Shown: in pieces, positions 7,953-15,319 of the stretch
Layout of the letters: each line of letters starts with the position of its first letter
How positions within the stretch are numbered: the first letter of the stretch is position 1
From: Bradyrhizobium diazoefficiens USDA 110
GTDB taxonomy: Bacteria > Pseudomonadota > Alphaproteobacteria > Rhizobiales > Xanthobacteraceae
DNA: 64,000 nucleotides
Direction: 5' to 3'
Assembly (NCBI RefSeq): GCF_000011365.1
Contig: NC_004463.1
Location: 7,302,001-7,366,000 of the forward strand
The notes under the pieces: model-generated
Database searches by the model: none
What the model was told of the DNA's origin: nothing
What the model saw: the letters and a program-made list of their open reading frames with translations, nothing else
Program-made: the position numbers and the translations under genes

Positions 7953-8612
7953 TCAGGCGTGCTGCTCTTCGAGCGCGGGCTCGGAGATCAGGCCCAGCGT
8001 GTGCTCGGGGTTGAGGTGCAGGCCGGGGTCCATCAGCTCGCCGCGCATCAGGGCGAGCGGCGCGCTGCGATAGAGCATCAGATCGTGGAAGGGGTCGGTC
8101 AGGATTTTGGTCATCCAGACAAGGCCGGTCTCGACGTCGCGGATGAAGAACAGGTGCACGGTACGGAACAGAAGACCGCCGCCGCCGACCACGAGCCAGA
8201 TCTTGGCGACCTGCCGCATGAAGTCGGTCGCGCTCGCCCAGGGCGTGAACAGGCCGAACAGCGTCGGATCGGCAAGCAACACCAGCGGCGAGGCCGCCCA
8301 GATCGCCATCAGCACCACCTTGCGCTGAAGGTTGTAGCCGACCTTGATCTCTTCCTTGTACTCGTGCGTCGCCTGGTTGATGTGGTCGTAAGTGTGCGGC
8401 TCGAAGAAGAAGTGACCGGCCTGGCGCGAGGTCATCGAGACCAGCCAGCCGACCAGCGCCGAGATCACGGGATCGACGAACAGCCAGACATAGGCGAAGA
8501 GGAAGCTCAGCGCGCTGATGAAGTGCAGGCTCTGATTGATGCGGCTGTGGTGATAGTAGCGATGGTCGTCCCAGCGCTGAATCCGCAGCTGCTCGAGATA
8601 ATTCTTGATCAT
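7953..8612 (-). CDS. Mpo1-like (DUF962-related) polytopic membrane protein
   Basis: The protein has 219 residues from an ATG preceded by GGGGGAGAGC. Three or four hydrophobic segments alternate with His-rich motifs: RYYHHSRINQSLHFI near residues 17-31, RQAGHFFFEPHTYDH near 62-77, and LTDPFHDLMLYRSAP near 175. The first two resemble the conserved YHHNPxNxxIH and GHxxFE blocks of yeast Mpo1, an Fe(II) dioxygenase acting on 2-hydroxy fatty acids. This is my own motif comparison from memory and is a remote match. It lies downstream of the PmtA-like and GT4 genes on the same strand, fitting a lipid-related role. The alternative is an unrelated His-containing membrane protein. Confidence 0.6.
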   Translation of the reverse strand: MIKNYLEQLRIQRWDDHRYYHHSRINQSLHFISALSFLFAYVWLFVDPVISALVGWLVSMTSRQAGHFFFEPHTYDHINQATHEYKEEIKVGYNLQRKVVLMAIWAASPLVLLADPTLFGLFTPWASATDFMRQVAKIWLVVGGGGLLFRTVHLFFIRDVETGLVWMTKILTDPFHDLMLYRSAPLALMRGELMDPGLHLNPEHTLGLISEPALEEQHA

Positions 8613-8731
8613 GCTCTCCCCCAAAATGCTTTCGGGTACGGGATTACAGGGATTCGATGTACGCCGTGTGACATCATCATTTTGTCATGTGACGATGTGC
8701 AGCGGCGCGATGACGCACGTGTTACTCTCTC

Positions 8732-8869
8732 CCCTCATCCTGAGGAGCGCGGAACGCGCGTCTCGAAGGATGAAGGCCGAGGTGCAGCAGCACGGGCCTT
8801 CATGGTTCTCCGAGCGATGGGAAGCATCGTCCGGGAGACGGCGCTACGCGCCTCCTCACCATGAGGAGC
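8732..8869. repeat. Dispersed repeat, family C, copy 1
   Basis: It begins CCTCATCCTGAGGAG, contains GTCTCGAAGGATGAAGG and ends CCTCCTCACCATGAGGAG, with small internal hairpins (GGAACGCGC, GGCGCTACGCGCC). The copy fills the spacer between the PmtA-like gene and the Mpo1-like gene. Related copies lie at 12337, 12690, 12769, 34938 and 35920. Confidence 0.85.
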
Positions 8870-8874
8870 AGCAG

Positions 8875-9564
8875 TCACGCGGCCTTGGCGACGTCGACCT
8901 TGCGGAAGCGCACCAGCGAGAAATGGCCGAGCGGCGGAATCAGGCGGCGCTCGGCGAGCTCGATGCCGGGGGCGCCGGCCAGCCACTTGGCATAGCGCGA
9001 CCAGGCGAACTCGGCGGTGCGGAAGCCGAGCGGACGCACCACCGGCTGCAGCTTCTGCTCGATGAAACGGCGCATGCCGGCATCGGCGCTGACGCGGGTC
9101 AGGATGATCAGCTCGCCGCCCGGACGCAGCACGCGGGCGAATTCGTCCAGCGCCTTCTCCGGGTTCGGCACGGCGGTGACGACATATTGCGCCATTACGA
9201 CGTCGAAGGAATTGTCGGGAAATTCGAGCTTCTCGGCATCCATCACCGCAAGCCCTTCGACGTTCTTCAGCTTGCCTTCGGCGACGCGCTGGCGCGCCTT
9301 GTCGAGCATCGCTTCCGAAATGTCGGTGCCGAAGATGCGCAGGTTCGGGGCGTAGAGCGGCAGCGAGATGCCGGTGCCGACGCCGACCTCGAGCACGCGG
9401 CCGCCGATCTTGTTGGTGGCTGCGATCGCGGCCTGCCGGCCCTTGGCGAACACGCCGCCGAACACGAGATCGTAGACGGGCGCCCAGCGATCGTAGGCCT
9501 GCTCGACCGTGCCGCGGGTGAGGTCGAGCTGCTGGGTGCCGTCAAGGTTCATGATCTTAGCCAT
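8875..9564 (-). CDS. SAM-dependent methyltransferase, PmtA/PmtX-like (phosphatidylethanolamine N-methyltransferase)
   Basis: The protein has 229 residues. A class I SAM-binding fold is clear: motif I VLEVGVGTGISLPLY, then GTDISEAMLDKAR, VEGLAVMDAEKLEF, and the post-motif RVLRPGGELIILTRVS. The N-terminal sequence AYDRWAPVYDLVFGGVFAKG is typical of Rhodobacter-type PE N-methyltransferases, which convert PE to mono- and dimethyl-PE and phosphatidylcholine at the membrane. UbiE-like quinone methyltransferases share the fold and are the main alternative. The GT4 gene ends 33 bp upstream on the same strand, suggesting one transcript. The nearby psd makes the presumed substrate. Confidence 0.8.
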   Translation of the reverse strand: MAKIMNLDGTQQLDLTRGTVEQAYDRWAPVYDLVFGGVFAKGRQAAIAATNKIGGRVLEVGVGTGISLPLYAPNLRIFGTDISEAMLDKARQRVAEGKLKNVEGLAVMDAEKLEFPDNSFDVVMAQYVVTAVPNPEKALDEFARVLRPGGELIILTRVSADAGMRRFIEQKLQPVVRPLGFRTAEFAWSRYAKWLAGAPGIELAERRLIPPLGHFSLVRFRKVDVAKAA

Positions 9565-9597
9565 CGGTGAGGTTCTCGCTGGGGTTCAAAGGGTGGA

Positions 9598-10650
9598 TCA
9601 ACCGCGCACCGGCCGCCGCGCCATCACCGGCGAGGCGCGCAAGGCGCGGCTGGGCTGAAGTGAGGTGAGATTTCCGACGAACTGGCGCGCGCTGTTCTCC
9701 CAGGAGCGCTCCAGCGCAAAATTGCGGCAGGTCTTGCGCGACATGGTGAGTGCGCGGAGGCACGCGGTGCGCAGATCGTGGTCGATCGCACCGATCGGAT
9801 GATCGGCGATGACGTCCTTCGGGCCCGTCACCGGGAACGCCGCAACCGGCGTGCCGCAGGCGAGCGCCTCGAGCTGCACCACGCCAAAGGTGTCGGTGAG
9901 GCTCGGAAACACGAAGACGTCGGCCGCGGCAAGATGCGCGGTCAGATCCGCGCCCTTCTTCTCACCGAGGAAGACCGCGTCCGGATATTTCTTTTCGAGC
10001 GCCGCCTTCTGCGGGCCGTCGCCGACGACGACCTTGGTGCCGGGCAGGTCCAGCGCGAGGAACGCTTCGAGATTTTTCTCCACCGCAACACGGCCCATGG
10101 TCATGAAGATCGGGCGCGGCAGATCGAGCTTGGCCGGAGCGTCCGGGTGGAACAGCTCGGTGTTGACGCCGCGCGTCCAGAAGCCGAGCCGCTTGAAGCC
10201 GCGCTCGGAGAGCTCCTGCCGCAGCGACGGCGTCGCCACCATGGTCATGGCGGCGGCATCGTGGAAGTGGCGCAGCACGGCATAGCCGACGCTCGCAGGG
10301 ATGCCGGTCCGCACCGAGACATATTCCGGAAAGCGCGTGGTGTAGGAGGTGGTGAAGGCGAGCCGGTTGCGGCGGCAATAGGCCCGCGCGGCCCAGCCGA
10401 TCGGCCCTTCGGTCGCGATGTGCAGCGCTTCCGGTGCGGCCTTCTCGATCCGCCGCGCGATCTCCTTAGCGCTCGGCAGCGCAATACGCAGGCCCGGATA
10501 GGTCGGCAGCGGCCACGACGGAAAGCCTTCCGGCGTGAGGAAGTCGATCTCGACGTCGAGCGCCTTGGCGGCGCCCGCCAGCGAGGTGAGCGTCCGGACC
10601 ACCCCGTTAACCTGCGGATGCCAGGCGTCAGTCGCGATTAATACCCGCAT
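9598..10650 (-). CDS. GT4 family glycosyltransferase (Agt/SqdX-like)
   Basis: The protein has 350 residues from the ATG beginning MRVLIATDAWHPQVNGVVRT; in-frame codons continue upstream but lack family similarity. The N-terminal Rossmann half carries the acceptor-side motif of GT4 enzymes. The C-terminal half holds FMTMGRVAVEKN, VVGDGPQKAAL and the EX7E-type nucleotide-sugar motif DTFGVVQLEALACGTPVAAF. Relatives include SqdX and the glycolipid synthases that replace phospholipids under phosphate limitation in several alphaproteobacteria. A diacylglycerol or phospholipid acceptor is thus plausible but not proved. It is a cytosolic, membrane-associated enzyme followed by the PmtA-like gene in the same direction. 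Confidence 0.85.
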   Translation of the reverse strand: MRVLIATDAWHPQVNGVVRTLTSLAGAAKALDVEIDFLTPEGFPSWPLPTYPGLRIALPSAKEIARRIEKAAPEALHIATEGPIGWAARAYCRRNRLAFTTSYTTRFPEYVSVRTGIPASVGYAVLRHFHDAAAMTMVATPSLRQELSERGFKRLGFWTRGVNTELFHPDAPAKLDLPRPIFMTMGRVAVEKNLEAFLALDLPGTKVVVGDGPQKAALEKKYPDAVFLGEKKGADLTAHLAAADVFVFPSLTDTFGVVQLEALACGTPVAAFPVTGPKDVIADHPIGAIDHDLRTACLRALTMSRKTCRNFALERSWENSARQFVGNLTSLQPSRALRASPVMARRPVRG

Positions 10651-10925
10651 GGGGAAATCCCGAGAGTTTGATGATTCTCGGCTTTGGACCATCAACCACG
10701 GATATTTCAGGCGTGTGACGTCACAGAAGTGTCGGCCCGGTGTTTTGTTCGTTAACGGACCCACGCGGCCACGAAACTGTCATGAAACAATCCTTGCCGC
10801 GATGAAACCGTTTTCGGTTTTCCGCGCAAACGTCCCGAAACTTCTTTCCGTTAGTGATCCAGGCAACAGAGCACCGCAACGGTGCCGGGGTGACCACGAA
10901 CACCCGCGCAAACAGGGGCGATCAC

Positions 10926-11642
10926 ATGTTCAATCTGGACACGTTCAAGACGTACTCGCGCGCCGTTGCTTTCAGTGCAGTGGCGATCTCCGCAATCGCA
11001 TTCGCAGGCCCGGCCAAGGCCGCGCCGGTGCAGCTCTTCCCCTTCTTCCAGCCGCTGCCCCCGATGGCCGCGCCGCAGCCGATGCAGCCCTATCAGCCCT
11101 ACCAGGCGCCGACCTATCAGAGCGCGCCCTCCGAGGATCAGGACGCGGTCGAGATGCCGGCCCGCTTCCGCCGCCAGACCGTCTCCTACGCGACGCGCGA
11201 AGCGCCGGGCACCATCATCATCGATACGCCCAACACCTATCTCTATTACGTGCTGGGCAACGGCCAGGCCGTTCGCTACGGCATCGGCGTCGGCCGCGAC
11301 GGCTTCACCTGGTCCGGCGTCCAGTCGGTGACCAAGAAGGCCGAGTGGCCGGATTGGACCCCGCCGCCGGAGATGATCGCCCGCCAGCCCTATCTGCCGC
11401 GCCACATGGCCGGCGGCCCCGGCAACCCGCTCGGCGCCCGCGCCATGTATCTCGGCGGCACCATCTACCGCATCCACGGCACCAACGCGCCGGACACGAT
11501 CGGCAAGCACGTCTCCTCAGGCTGCATCCGCCTGACCAACGATGACGTCACCGACCTCTACTCCCGAGTCAACGTCGGCACCAAGGTGATCGTGCTGCCG
11601 ATGACCGAGCGCCGCGCGGAGCTCGGCGCCGCGACCCGCTAA
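10926..11642 (+). CDS. L,D-transpeptidase (YkuD domain), exported, copy 1
   Basis: The protein has 238 residues from the ATG at 10926, which follows GGGGCGAT. A signal peptide ends AKAA, and a Pro/Gln/Tyr linker to residue 70 leads to a YkuD domain. The catalytic block is YRIHGTNAPDTIGKHVSSGCIRL, quoted here in two parts: YRIHGTN, and SSGCIRL with the nucleophile Cys. Such enzymes form 3-3 cross-links in peptidoglycan or attach proteins to it, in the periplasm. A paralog at 54750-55955 shares the whole domain (TIIIDTPNTYLYYVLGNG). The 10651-10925 upstream region is intergenic, with a TGACGTCA palindrome but no promoter I can call with confidence. Confidence 0.92.
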   Translation: MFNLDTFKTYSRAVAFSAVAISAIAFAGPAKAAPVQLFPFFQPLPPMAAPQPMQPYQPYQAPTYQSAPSEDQDAVEMPARFRRQTVSYATREAPGTIIIDTPNTYLYYVLGNGQAVRYGIGVGRDGFTWSGVQSVTKKAEWPDWTPPPEMIARQPYLPRHMAGGPGNPLGARAMYLGGTIYRIHGTNAPDTIGKHVSSGCIRLTNDDVTDLYSRVNVGTKVIVLPMTERRAELGAATR

Positions 11643-11662
11643 AGCGACAGGACATTGTGACG

Positions 11663-11694
11663 CAAACGGCCCCGGAACCCACCGGGGCCGTTTT
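11663..11694 (+). terminator. Rho-independent terminator after the L,D-transpeptidase
   Basis: The perfect GC-rich stem ACGGCCCCGG / CCGGGGCCGT with a short AACCCA loop is followed directly by TTTT. It begins about 20 bp after the stop codon and is correctly oriented for the plus strand. Confidence 0.85.
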
Positions 11695-11754
11695 CGTTGG
11701 CCCTCGCAATCCCGATGCGCGCCTGTTGCGGCGCGATCCCCGATGGAGGCGCAG

Positions 11755-12168
11755 ATGCAATCCCGCCTGCAAACCTCGCCGAGCCGATGGCTGCACCCGA
11801 TCGCCGGCGCATTGACGCTGCTCCTGTCCGCGCCGTCTTCGCTCGCCCAGCAGCCGGCGAACGACGAGGTAGCTCAGCAGGCGTTCAACAATTCCTGCCG
11901 CACCTGCCACTCGGTGAAGGAGGGCGACAATCGTCTGGGCCCCAATCTCAGCAAGATTGTGGGACGGAAGGCAGGCTCGCTGCCCGACTACAACTACTCT
12001 CCGTCGATGAAGGAAGCCGGCTTCGTCTGGGACCAGGACAAGCTCACCCGCTTCATGGTCAAGCCAGATGAAGTTGTCTCCGGCAACAAGATGCAGCCCT
12101 ATGGCGGCGTCTCCGCGGAAGAAGCGGCCAAGGTGCTTGCGTATCTGCAGGCGGCGGGCGCGCAATAG
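11755..12168 (+). CDS. Class I c-type cytochrome (cytochrome c2-like)
   Basis: The protein has 137 residues from the ATG at 11755, which has GGAGG five to nine bases upstream; the ATG at 11743 lacks this. An N-terminal signal sequence ends SLAQ. The haem site is CRTCH, followed by GPNLSKIVGRKAG and YNYSPSMKEAGFVWD, and the probable axial Met lies in NKMQPYGG. The order and spacing match small soluble class I cytochromes that carry electrons in the periplasm. No oxidase or dehydrogenase gene is adjacent, so the redox partner is unknown. Confidence 0.92.
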   Translation: MQSRLQTSPSRWLHPIAGALTLLLSAPSSLAQQPANDEVAQQAFNNSCRTCHSVKEGDNRLGPNLSKIVGRKAGSLPDYNYSPSMKEAGFVWDQDKLTRFMVKPDEVVSGNKMQPYGGVSAEEAAKVLAYLQAAGAQ

Positions 12169-12212
12169 CGGCGCCGGTGCCACGTGTTGAGGCCCGCATC
12201 GGAAATCGCAGC

Positions 12213-12258
12213 GCATCCTTCGCGACGCCCACCTTCGGCGGGCCCTCGGGATGAGGAC
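12213..12258. repeat. Family C fragment
   Basis: ATCCTTCGCGACGCCC...GGGCCCTCGGGATGAGG is a short inverted-orientation family C piece with the hairpin GCCCACCTTCGGCGGGC. The remainder of 12169-12336 shows no gene. Confidence 0.6.
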
Positions 12259-12336
12259 TGAGTGTTTGGCTTCAAATAATTCCCGAGGCGTCCGTTAGCT
12301 CGAACAACCACGACTCATCTCTTGCACCAAGCCGCA

Positions 12337-12401
12337 GATGCCAGTTAGCCTCATCCTGAGGAGACCGCGAAGCGGTCGTCTCGAAGGACGAGGCGTGCAC
12401 G
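12337..12401. repeat. Family C repeat, upstream direct copy beside the GIY-YIG gene
   Basis: The block runs from GATGCCAGTT through CCTCATCCTGAGGAG and GTCTCGAAGG to AGGCGTGCACG and stops exactly at the base before the ATG of the GIY-YIG gene. A direct copy with the same outer ends lies at 12769-12833, downstream of that gene. Confidence 0.85.
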
Positions 12402-12740
12402 ATGACTGAAGGCGTGTGGCTCTACATTCTCAGATGCACCGATGGCAGCTACTACATCGGTACAACACGAACCGAACTCGAAATCAGGATCGCGCAGCAC
12501 AACACCGGCGCGTTCGCGGGCTATACAAAGTCACGCAGGCCAGTGACGCTCGTATTCTCGCAATGGTTCGACAGGGTCACGGACGCGATCGAATGCGAAC
12601 GCAAACTCAAGAAATGGAGCCGCGCCAAGAAGGAAGCCTTCATGCGCGGCGATTTTGCCGAGCTGCATGAATTGGCGAAGCGCGGATCACATCATCCTTC
12701 GAGACGCCCGCCTGCGGCGGGCCTTCAGGATGAGGGCTAA
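12402..12740 (+). CDS. GIY-YIG domain nuclease-like protein
   Basis: The protein has 112 residues. A single GIY-YIG domain starts at residue 7: WLYILRCTDGSYYIGTTRTE contains the two motif strands (here YIL and YIG), followed by the conserved Arg in RIAQHNTG, and Glu in the ECERKLKKWSRAKKEAFM helix supplies the metal ligand. This fits the small UPF0213/YhbQ-like family, some of which cut branched or single-stranded DNA. The last 17 or so residues (HHPSRRPPAAGLQDEG) are translated from an inverted family C repeat. The gene is thus flanked by, and fused to, that repeat. There is no conventional Shine-Dalgarno sequence, because the repeat occupies the leader. Confidence 0.88.
   Translation: MTEGVWLYILRCTDGSYYIGTTRTELEIRIAQHNTGAFAGYTKSRRPVTLVFSQWFDRVTDAIECERKLKKWSRAKKEAFMRGDFAELHELAKRGSHHPSRRPPAAGLQDEG
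12690..12736. repeat. Inverted family C repeat inside the GIY-YIG 3' end
   Basis: CATCCTTCGAGACGCC...GGCCTTCAGGATGAGG is the reverse complement of the family C core and is read through as the C-terminal tail of the GIY-YIG protein. Confidence 0.8.
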
Positions 12741-12768
12741 GTGTGCGGCGACACTTTGCTGAAGCACG

Positions 12769-12833
12769 GATGCCAGTTGATCCTCATCCTGAGGAGCCGC
12801 GTCAGCGGCGTCTCGAAGGCCAAGGCGTGCACG
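12769..12833. repeat. Family C repeat, downstream direct copy beside the GIY-YIG gene
   Basis: Same ends and order as 12337-12401 (GATGCCAGTT ... AGGCGTGCACG), with differences mainly in the central hairpin, where CCGCGTCAGCGG replaces CCGCGAAGCGG. The two copies and the gene between them form a 0.5-kb direct-repeat-bounded unit. Confidence 0.85.
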
Positions 12834-12854
12834 GGATAGCCTCTCACCCGCCTC

Positions 12855-13133
12855 TCACCCGCCGCCCGCCCCTCGCCACTCCGCGATCAGCCTCAGCCAC
12901 GCCGCCGCATGAAACGCGCTCATCAAGAGATACATCGGCACCATGCCGCCGAGCAGAGAGCCCTGCCCAGCGCCGCACAGCATGTCCGCCGGGCCGCCGC
13001 CGAGCGCGGCGGTCAGCATGGCCATGACCGCGAAGGTCGGCGTCGCCGCCAAGGCCAGCCATCTGGCGAGGCGGCGCGCGGCAGTCACGCCATCGCAGCT
13101 GGCGGGCGCAGTTGCGCTGACGGGACTAGTCAC
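12855..13133 (-). CDS. Small membrane protein translationally coupled to the DUF899 gene
   Basis: The protein has 92 residues from a GTG at 13133 that overlaps the TAG of the DUF899 gene (GTGACTAG). It starts MTSPVSATAPASCDG, then has a basic patch and two hydrophobic segments, about residues 25-48 and 58-80 (FAVMAMLTAALGG and GMVPMYLLMSAFHAAAWL), ending in a Gly-rich tail. The overlap makes coupling to the upstream gene very likely. I do not recognise a family. The location should be the inner membrane. No catalytic motif is seen. Confidence 0.75.
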   Translation of the reverse strand: MTSPVSATAPASCDGVTAARRLARWLALAATPTFAVMAMLTAALGGGPADMLCGAGQGSLLGGMVPMYLLMSAFHAAAWLRLIAEWRGAGGG

Positions 13134-13920
13134 GACCTTCCGCGGCCTCCTCGCGAAACGCCTTCTCGCCGGCGTCCGTGACCTCGACCCATTTCTTGTC
13201 GGGCGCAGCGCCCTCGACATAGCTGTCGTGCCAGTTCCACCATTTGTAGGTCGGCGTCTGCGGATAGCCCTTGGGTGAATCCTCCCACACCTCCTGCCGG
13301 CCGAGCGGCGTGATGTCGAGATAGTTCCAGGTACCGCCCATCTGCTCGTCGCCGCGGCTCTTGACGAAATAGGTGCGGAAGATGCGCGTCCCGTCGCGGT
13401 AGAACACGTTGGTGCCGTGCCACTCGTCCACGCCGAAATCGGCATCGAAGCTGTCGGTGATGGTGACCCACGGCATGGTCCAGCCCATCCGCTTCTTCAG
13501 CCTGGCGATATCGGCCTGCGGCGCGCGCGAGGCGAACACCAGCGTGGTGTCGCGGGCGTTCAGGTGCGAGACATGGGCGACCTGGTCGGCGACCATCGAG
13601 CAGCCGCGGCAGGCATGATCCGGCCAGCCAAACACGCCGGGCTCGAAGAAGGCCCGGTAGACGATCAGCTGCCGCCGGCCCTGGAACAGGTCGGGCAGAG
13701 TGACCTTGCCGCCGGGCCCCTCGAACGCATAGGTTTTGTCCACGACCATCCACGGCATGCGCCGGCGCTCGGCGGCCAGCGCGTCGCGGGCGCGGGTATG
13801 CGCCTTTTCCTTCACGAGCAGTTGCTGACGGGCTGCCTCCCAGTCCTGCGGCGACACCACCGGCGGTGTTTGCATGGCGGCCTGTCCGTTACTTCCTGCT
13901 TTTTCTGCTGACGTCATCAT
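13126..13920 (-). CDS. DUF899 family thioredoxin-like protein
   Basis: The protein has about 264 residues. After a helical N-terminus with EKAHTRARDALAAERRRMPW come YAFEGPGGKVTLPDLFQGRRQ, then FEPGVFGWPDHACRGCSMVAD, the family's Cys-containing segment, and SRAPQADIARLKKRMGW. DUF899 proteins have a thioredoxin-like fold without a proven reaction. Here the motif is CRGC, so a redox-active pair is possible. The start is uncertain among ATGs at 13929, 13920 and 13917. The gene is divergent from the regulator at 14071, with about 150 bp between, and overlaps the small membrane gene downstream. Confidence 0.85.
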   Translation of the reverse strand: MMTSAEKAGSNGQAAMQTPPVVSPQDWEAARQQLLVKEKAHTRARDALAAERRRMPWMVVDKTYAFEGPGGKVTLPDLFQGRRQLIVYRAFFEPGVFGWPDHACRGCSMVADQVAHVSHLNARDTTLVFASRAPQADIARLKKRMGWTMPWVTITDSFDADFGVDEWHGTNVFYRDGTRIFRTYFVKSRGDEQMGGTWNYLDITPLGRQEVWEDSPKGYPQTPTYKWWNWHDSYVEGAAPDKKWVEVTDAGEKAFREEAAEGRD

Positions 13921-14070
13921 GGCTCTCAAAACCTCTCTCCTGGGTGCTCATTCCGCGTCGCGCTATGACAGACGTGGAACCGCTCGCCCCTCACCGCACA
14001 TTGTCGGCCGTCAACGATTTCTGGCACCAAGCGGTTGCGTGGTGGGAGTAACAAGTGTGGCGGGATTGAA

Positions 14071-15291
14071 ATGGAGTCGCTGATCACGGCCGCGGCGCGC
14101 GCGCTCGAAGCCGGCGATCCGCTCGGCGCGCTGAACCGTGTCGCCTTGCGCAACGATGCCCCGTCGCTGGCGCTGCGCGGCATCGCGATGGCGCAGCTCG
14201 GCGATCTCGCCAAGGCGAAGACGCTGCTGCGGAGCGCCGCGCGTGCCTTCGGTCCGAGAGAGGCGGTCGCACGCGCAAGATGCGTCGTGGCGGAAGCCGA
14301 GATCGCGCTCGTCTCGCGCGACCTGAGCTGGCCGGCGAAGACACTCGCGGCCGCGCGGGCGACGCTCGAAAAGCATGGCGATCTCGCCAATGCCGCCCAT
14401 GCCGGCCACATCGAGGCGCGCCGTCTCCTCCTCCTCGGGCGCATCGACGAGGCCGAGCGCACGCTGGCCGAGGTCGGCAGCGCATCGCTCCCGCCTGCGT
14501 CCCAGGTGGCGCGCGAGCTGGTGGTCGCGGGCATCGCGATCCGACGGCTCAGGACGGAAACCGCGCGCACGGCACTCAGCCGCGCGGCAGAAGCAGCGCG
14601 GCTGGCAGGGATCCCGGCACTGTCGGCCGAGGTCGACAGCGCGAACCGCATCCTCGACACGCCGGCCGCGCGCCTGATCGCGCGCGGCAGCGAACACCCG
14701 TTACTGCTCGGAGAGGTCGAAAGACTGGCGACCTCGACGGCGCTCGTCGTCGACACCTTCCATCATGTGGTGCGCAGGCAAGGCGTTGCCGTGTCGCTCG
14801 GAACGCGGCCGGTGCTGTTCGCGCTCGCCCGTCTTCTGGCGCAGGCCTGGCCCGCGGATGTCTCGCGAGAGACGCTGATATCAGGTGCGTTCCGGGCGAA
14901 GCACGCCGATGAATCGCATCGCGCGCGATTGCGCGTCGAGATCGGGCGGCTGCGCACCCAGCTCAAGCCGCTGGCCGAAATCAGCGCGACGAAGCCGGGT
15001 TTCGTGCTGGCGCCGCGCAAGACGCGCGACGTCCTGGTGCTGGCCCGGCCGGTCGAGGAGAAGCACGCAGCCGTCCTCGCCTTCCTCTCCGATGGCGAGC
15101 CGTGGTCGAGCTCGGCGCTCGCGCTGGCGCTGGGAACCAGCGCGCGCACGGTGCAGCGCGCGCTCGAGGAGCTCGCGCGATCGAACAAGGTGCAGTCGTT
15201 CGGACACGGACGGGCGCGCCGCTGGATGACCCCGCCCGTCCCGGGCTTCCCGACAGGCTTGTTACTCCCGGGACCGCTGCTGAAGACGTAA
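14071..15291 (+). CDS. Probable transcriptional regulator: helical repeats plus two DNA-binding modules
   Basis: The protein has 406 residues from ATG 14071. Residues 1-210 are Ala/Leu/Arg-rich paired helices like TPR or HAT repeats (ALEAGDPLGALNRVALR, GDLAKAKTLLRSAARAF). Residues 235-320 resemble an OmpR/PhoB-type winged helix: VVRRQGVAVSLGTRPVLFAL, HRARLRVEIGRLRTQLKPL, TKPGFVLAP. Residues 330-400 hold a second helix-turn-helix, SSSALALALGTSARTVQRAL followed by an EELARSNKVQSFGHG wing. No receiver domain is present. Its position, divergent from the DUF899 gene and 28 bp before the Vgb-like gene, suggests it controls these neighbours. This is a predicted role. Confidence 0.7.
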   Translation: MESLITAAARALEAGDPLGALNRVALRNDAPSLALRGIAMAQLGDLAKAKTLLRSAARAFGPREAVARARCVVAEAEIALVSRDLSWPAKTLAAARATLEKHGDLANAAHAGHIEARRLLLLGRIDEAERTLAEVGSASLPPASQVARELVVAGIAIRRLRTETARTALSRAAEAARLAGIPALSAEVDSANRILDTPAARLIARGSEHPLLLGEVERLATSTALVVDTFHHVVRRQGVAVSLGTRPVLFALARLLAQAWPADVSRETLISGAFRAKHADESHRARLRVEIGRLRTQLKPLAEISATKPGFVLAPRKTRDVLVLARPVEEKHAAVLAFLSDGEPWSSSALALALGTSARTVQRALEELARSNKVQSFGHGRARRWMTPPVPGFPTGLLLPGPLLKT

Positions 15292-15319
15292 GGTGGATCA
15301 GTTCACAGGGATCAAGCAC

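Noticed and set aside
12155..12860. CRISPR array because of repeated units around 12.2-12.8 kb
   Set aside because: Only a few copies, partly inverted, with unequal spacing and a gene between; the units are members of a dispersed repeat found elsewhere.
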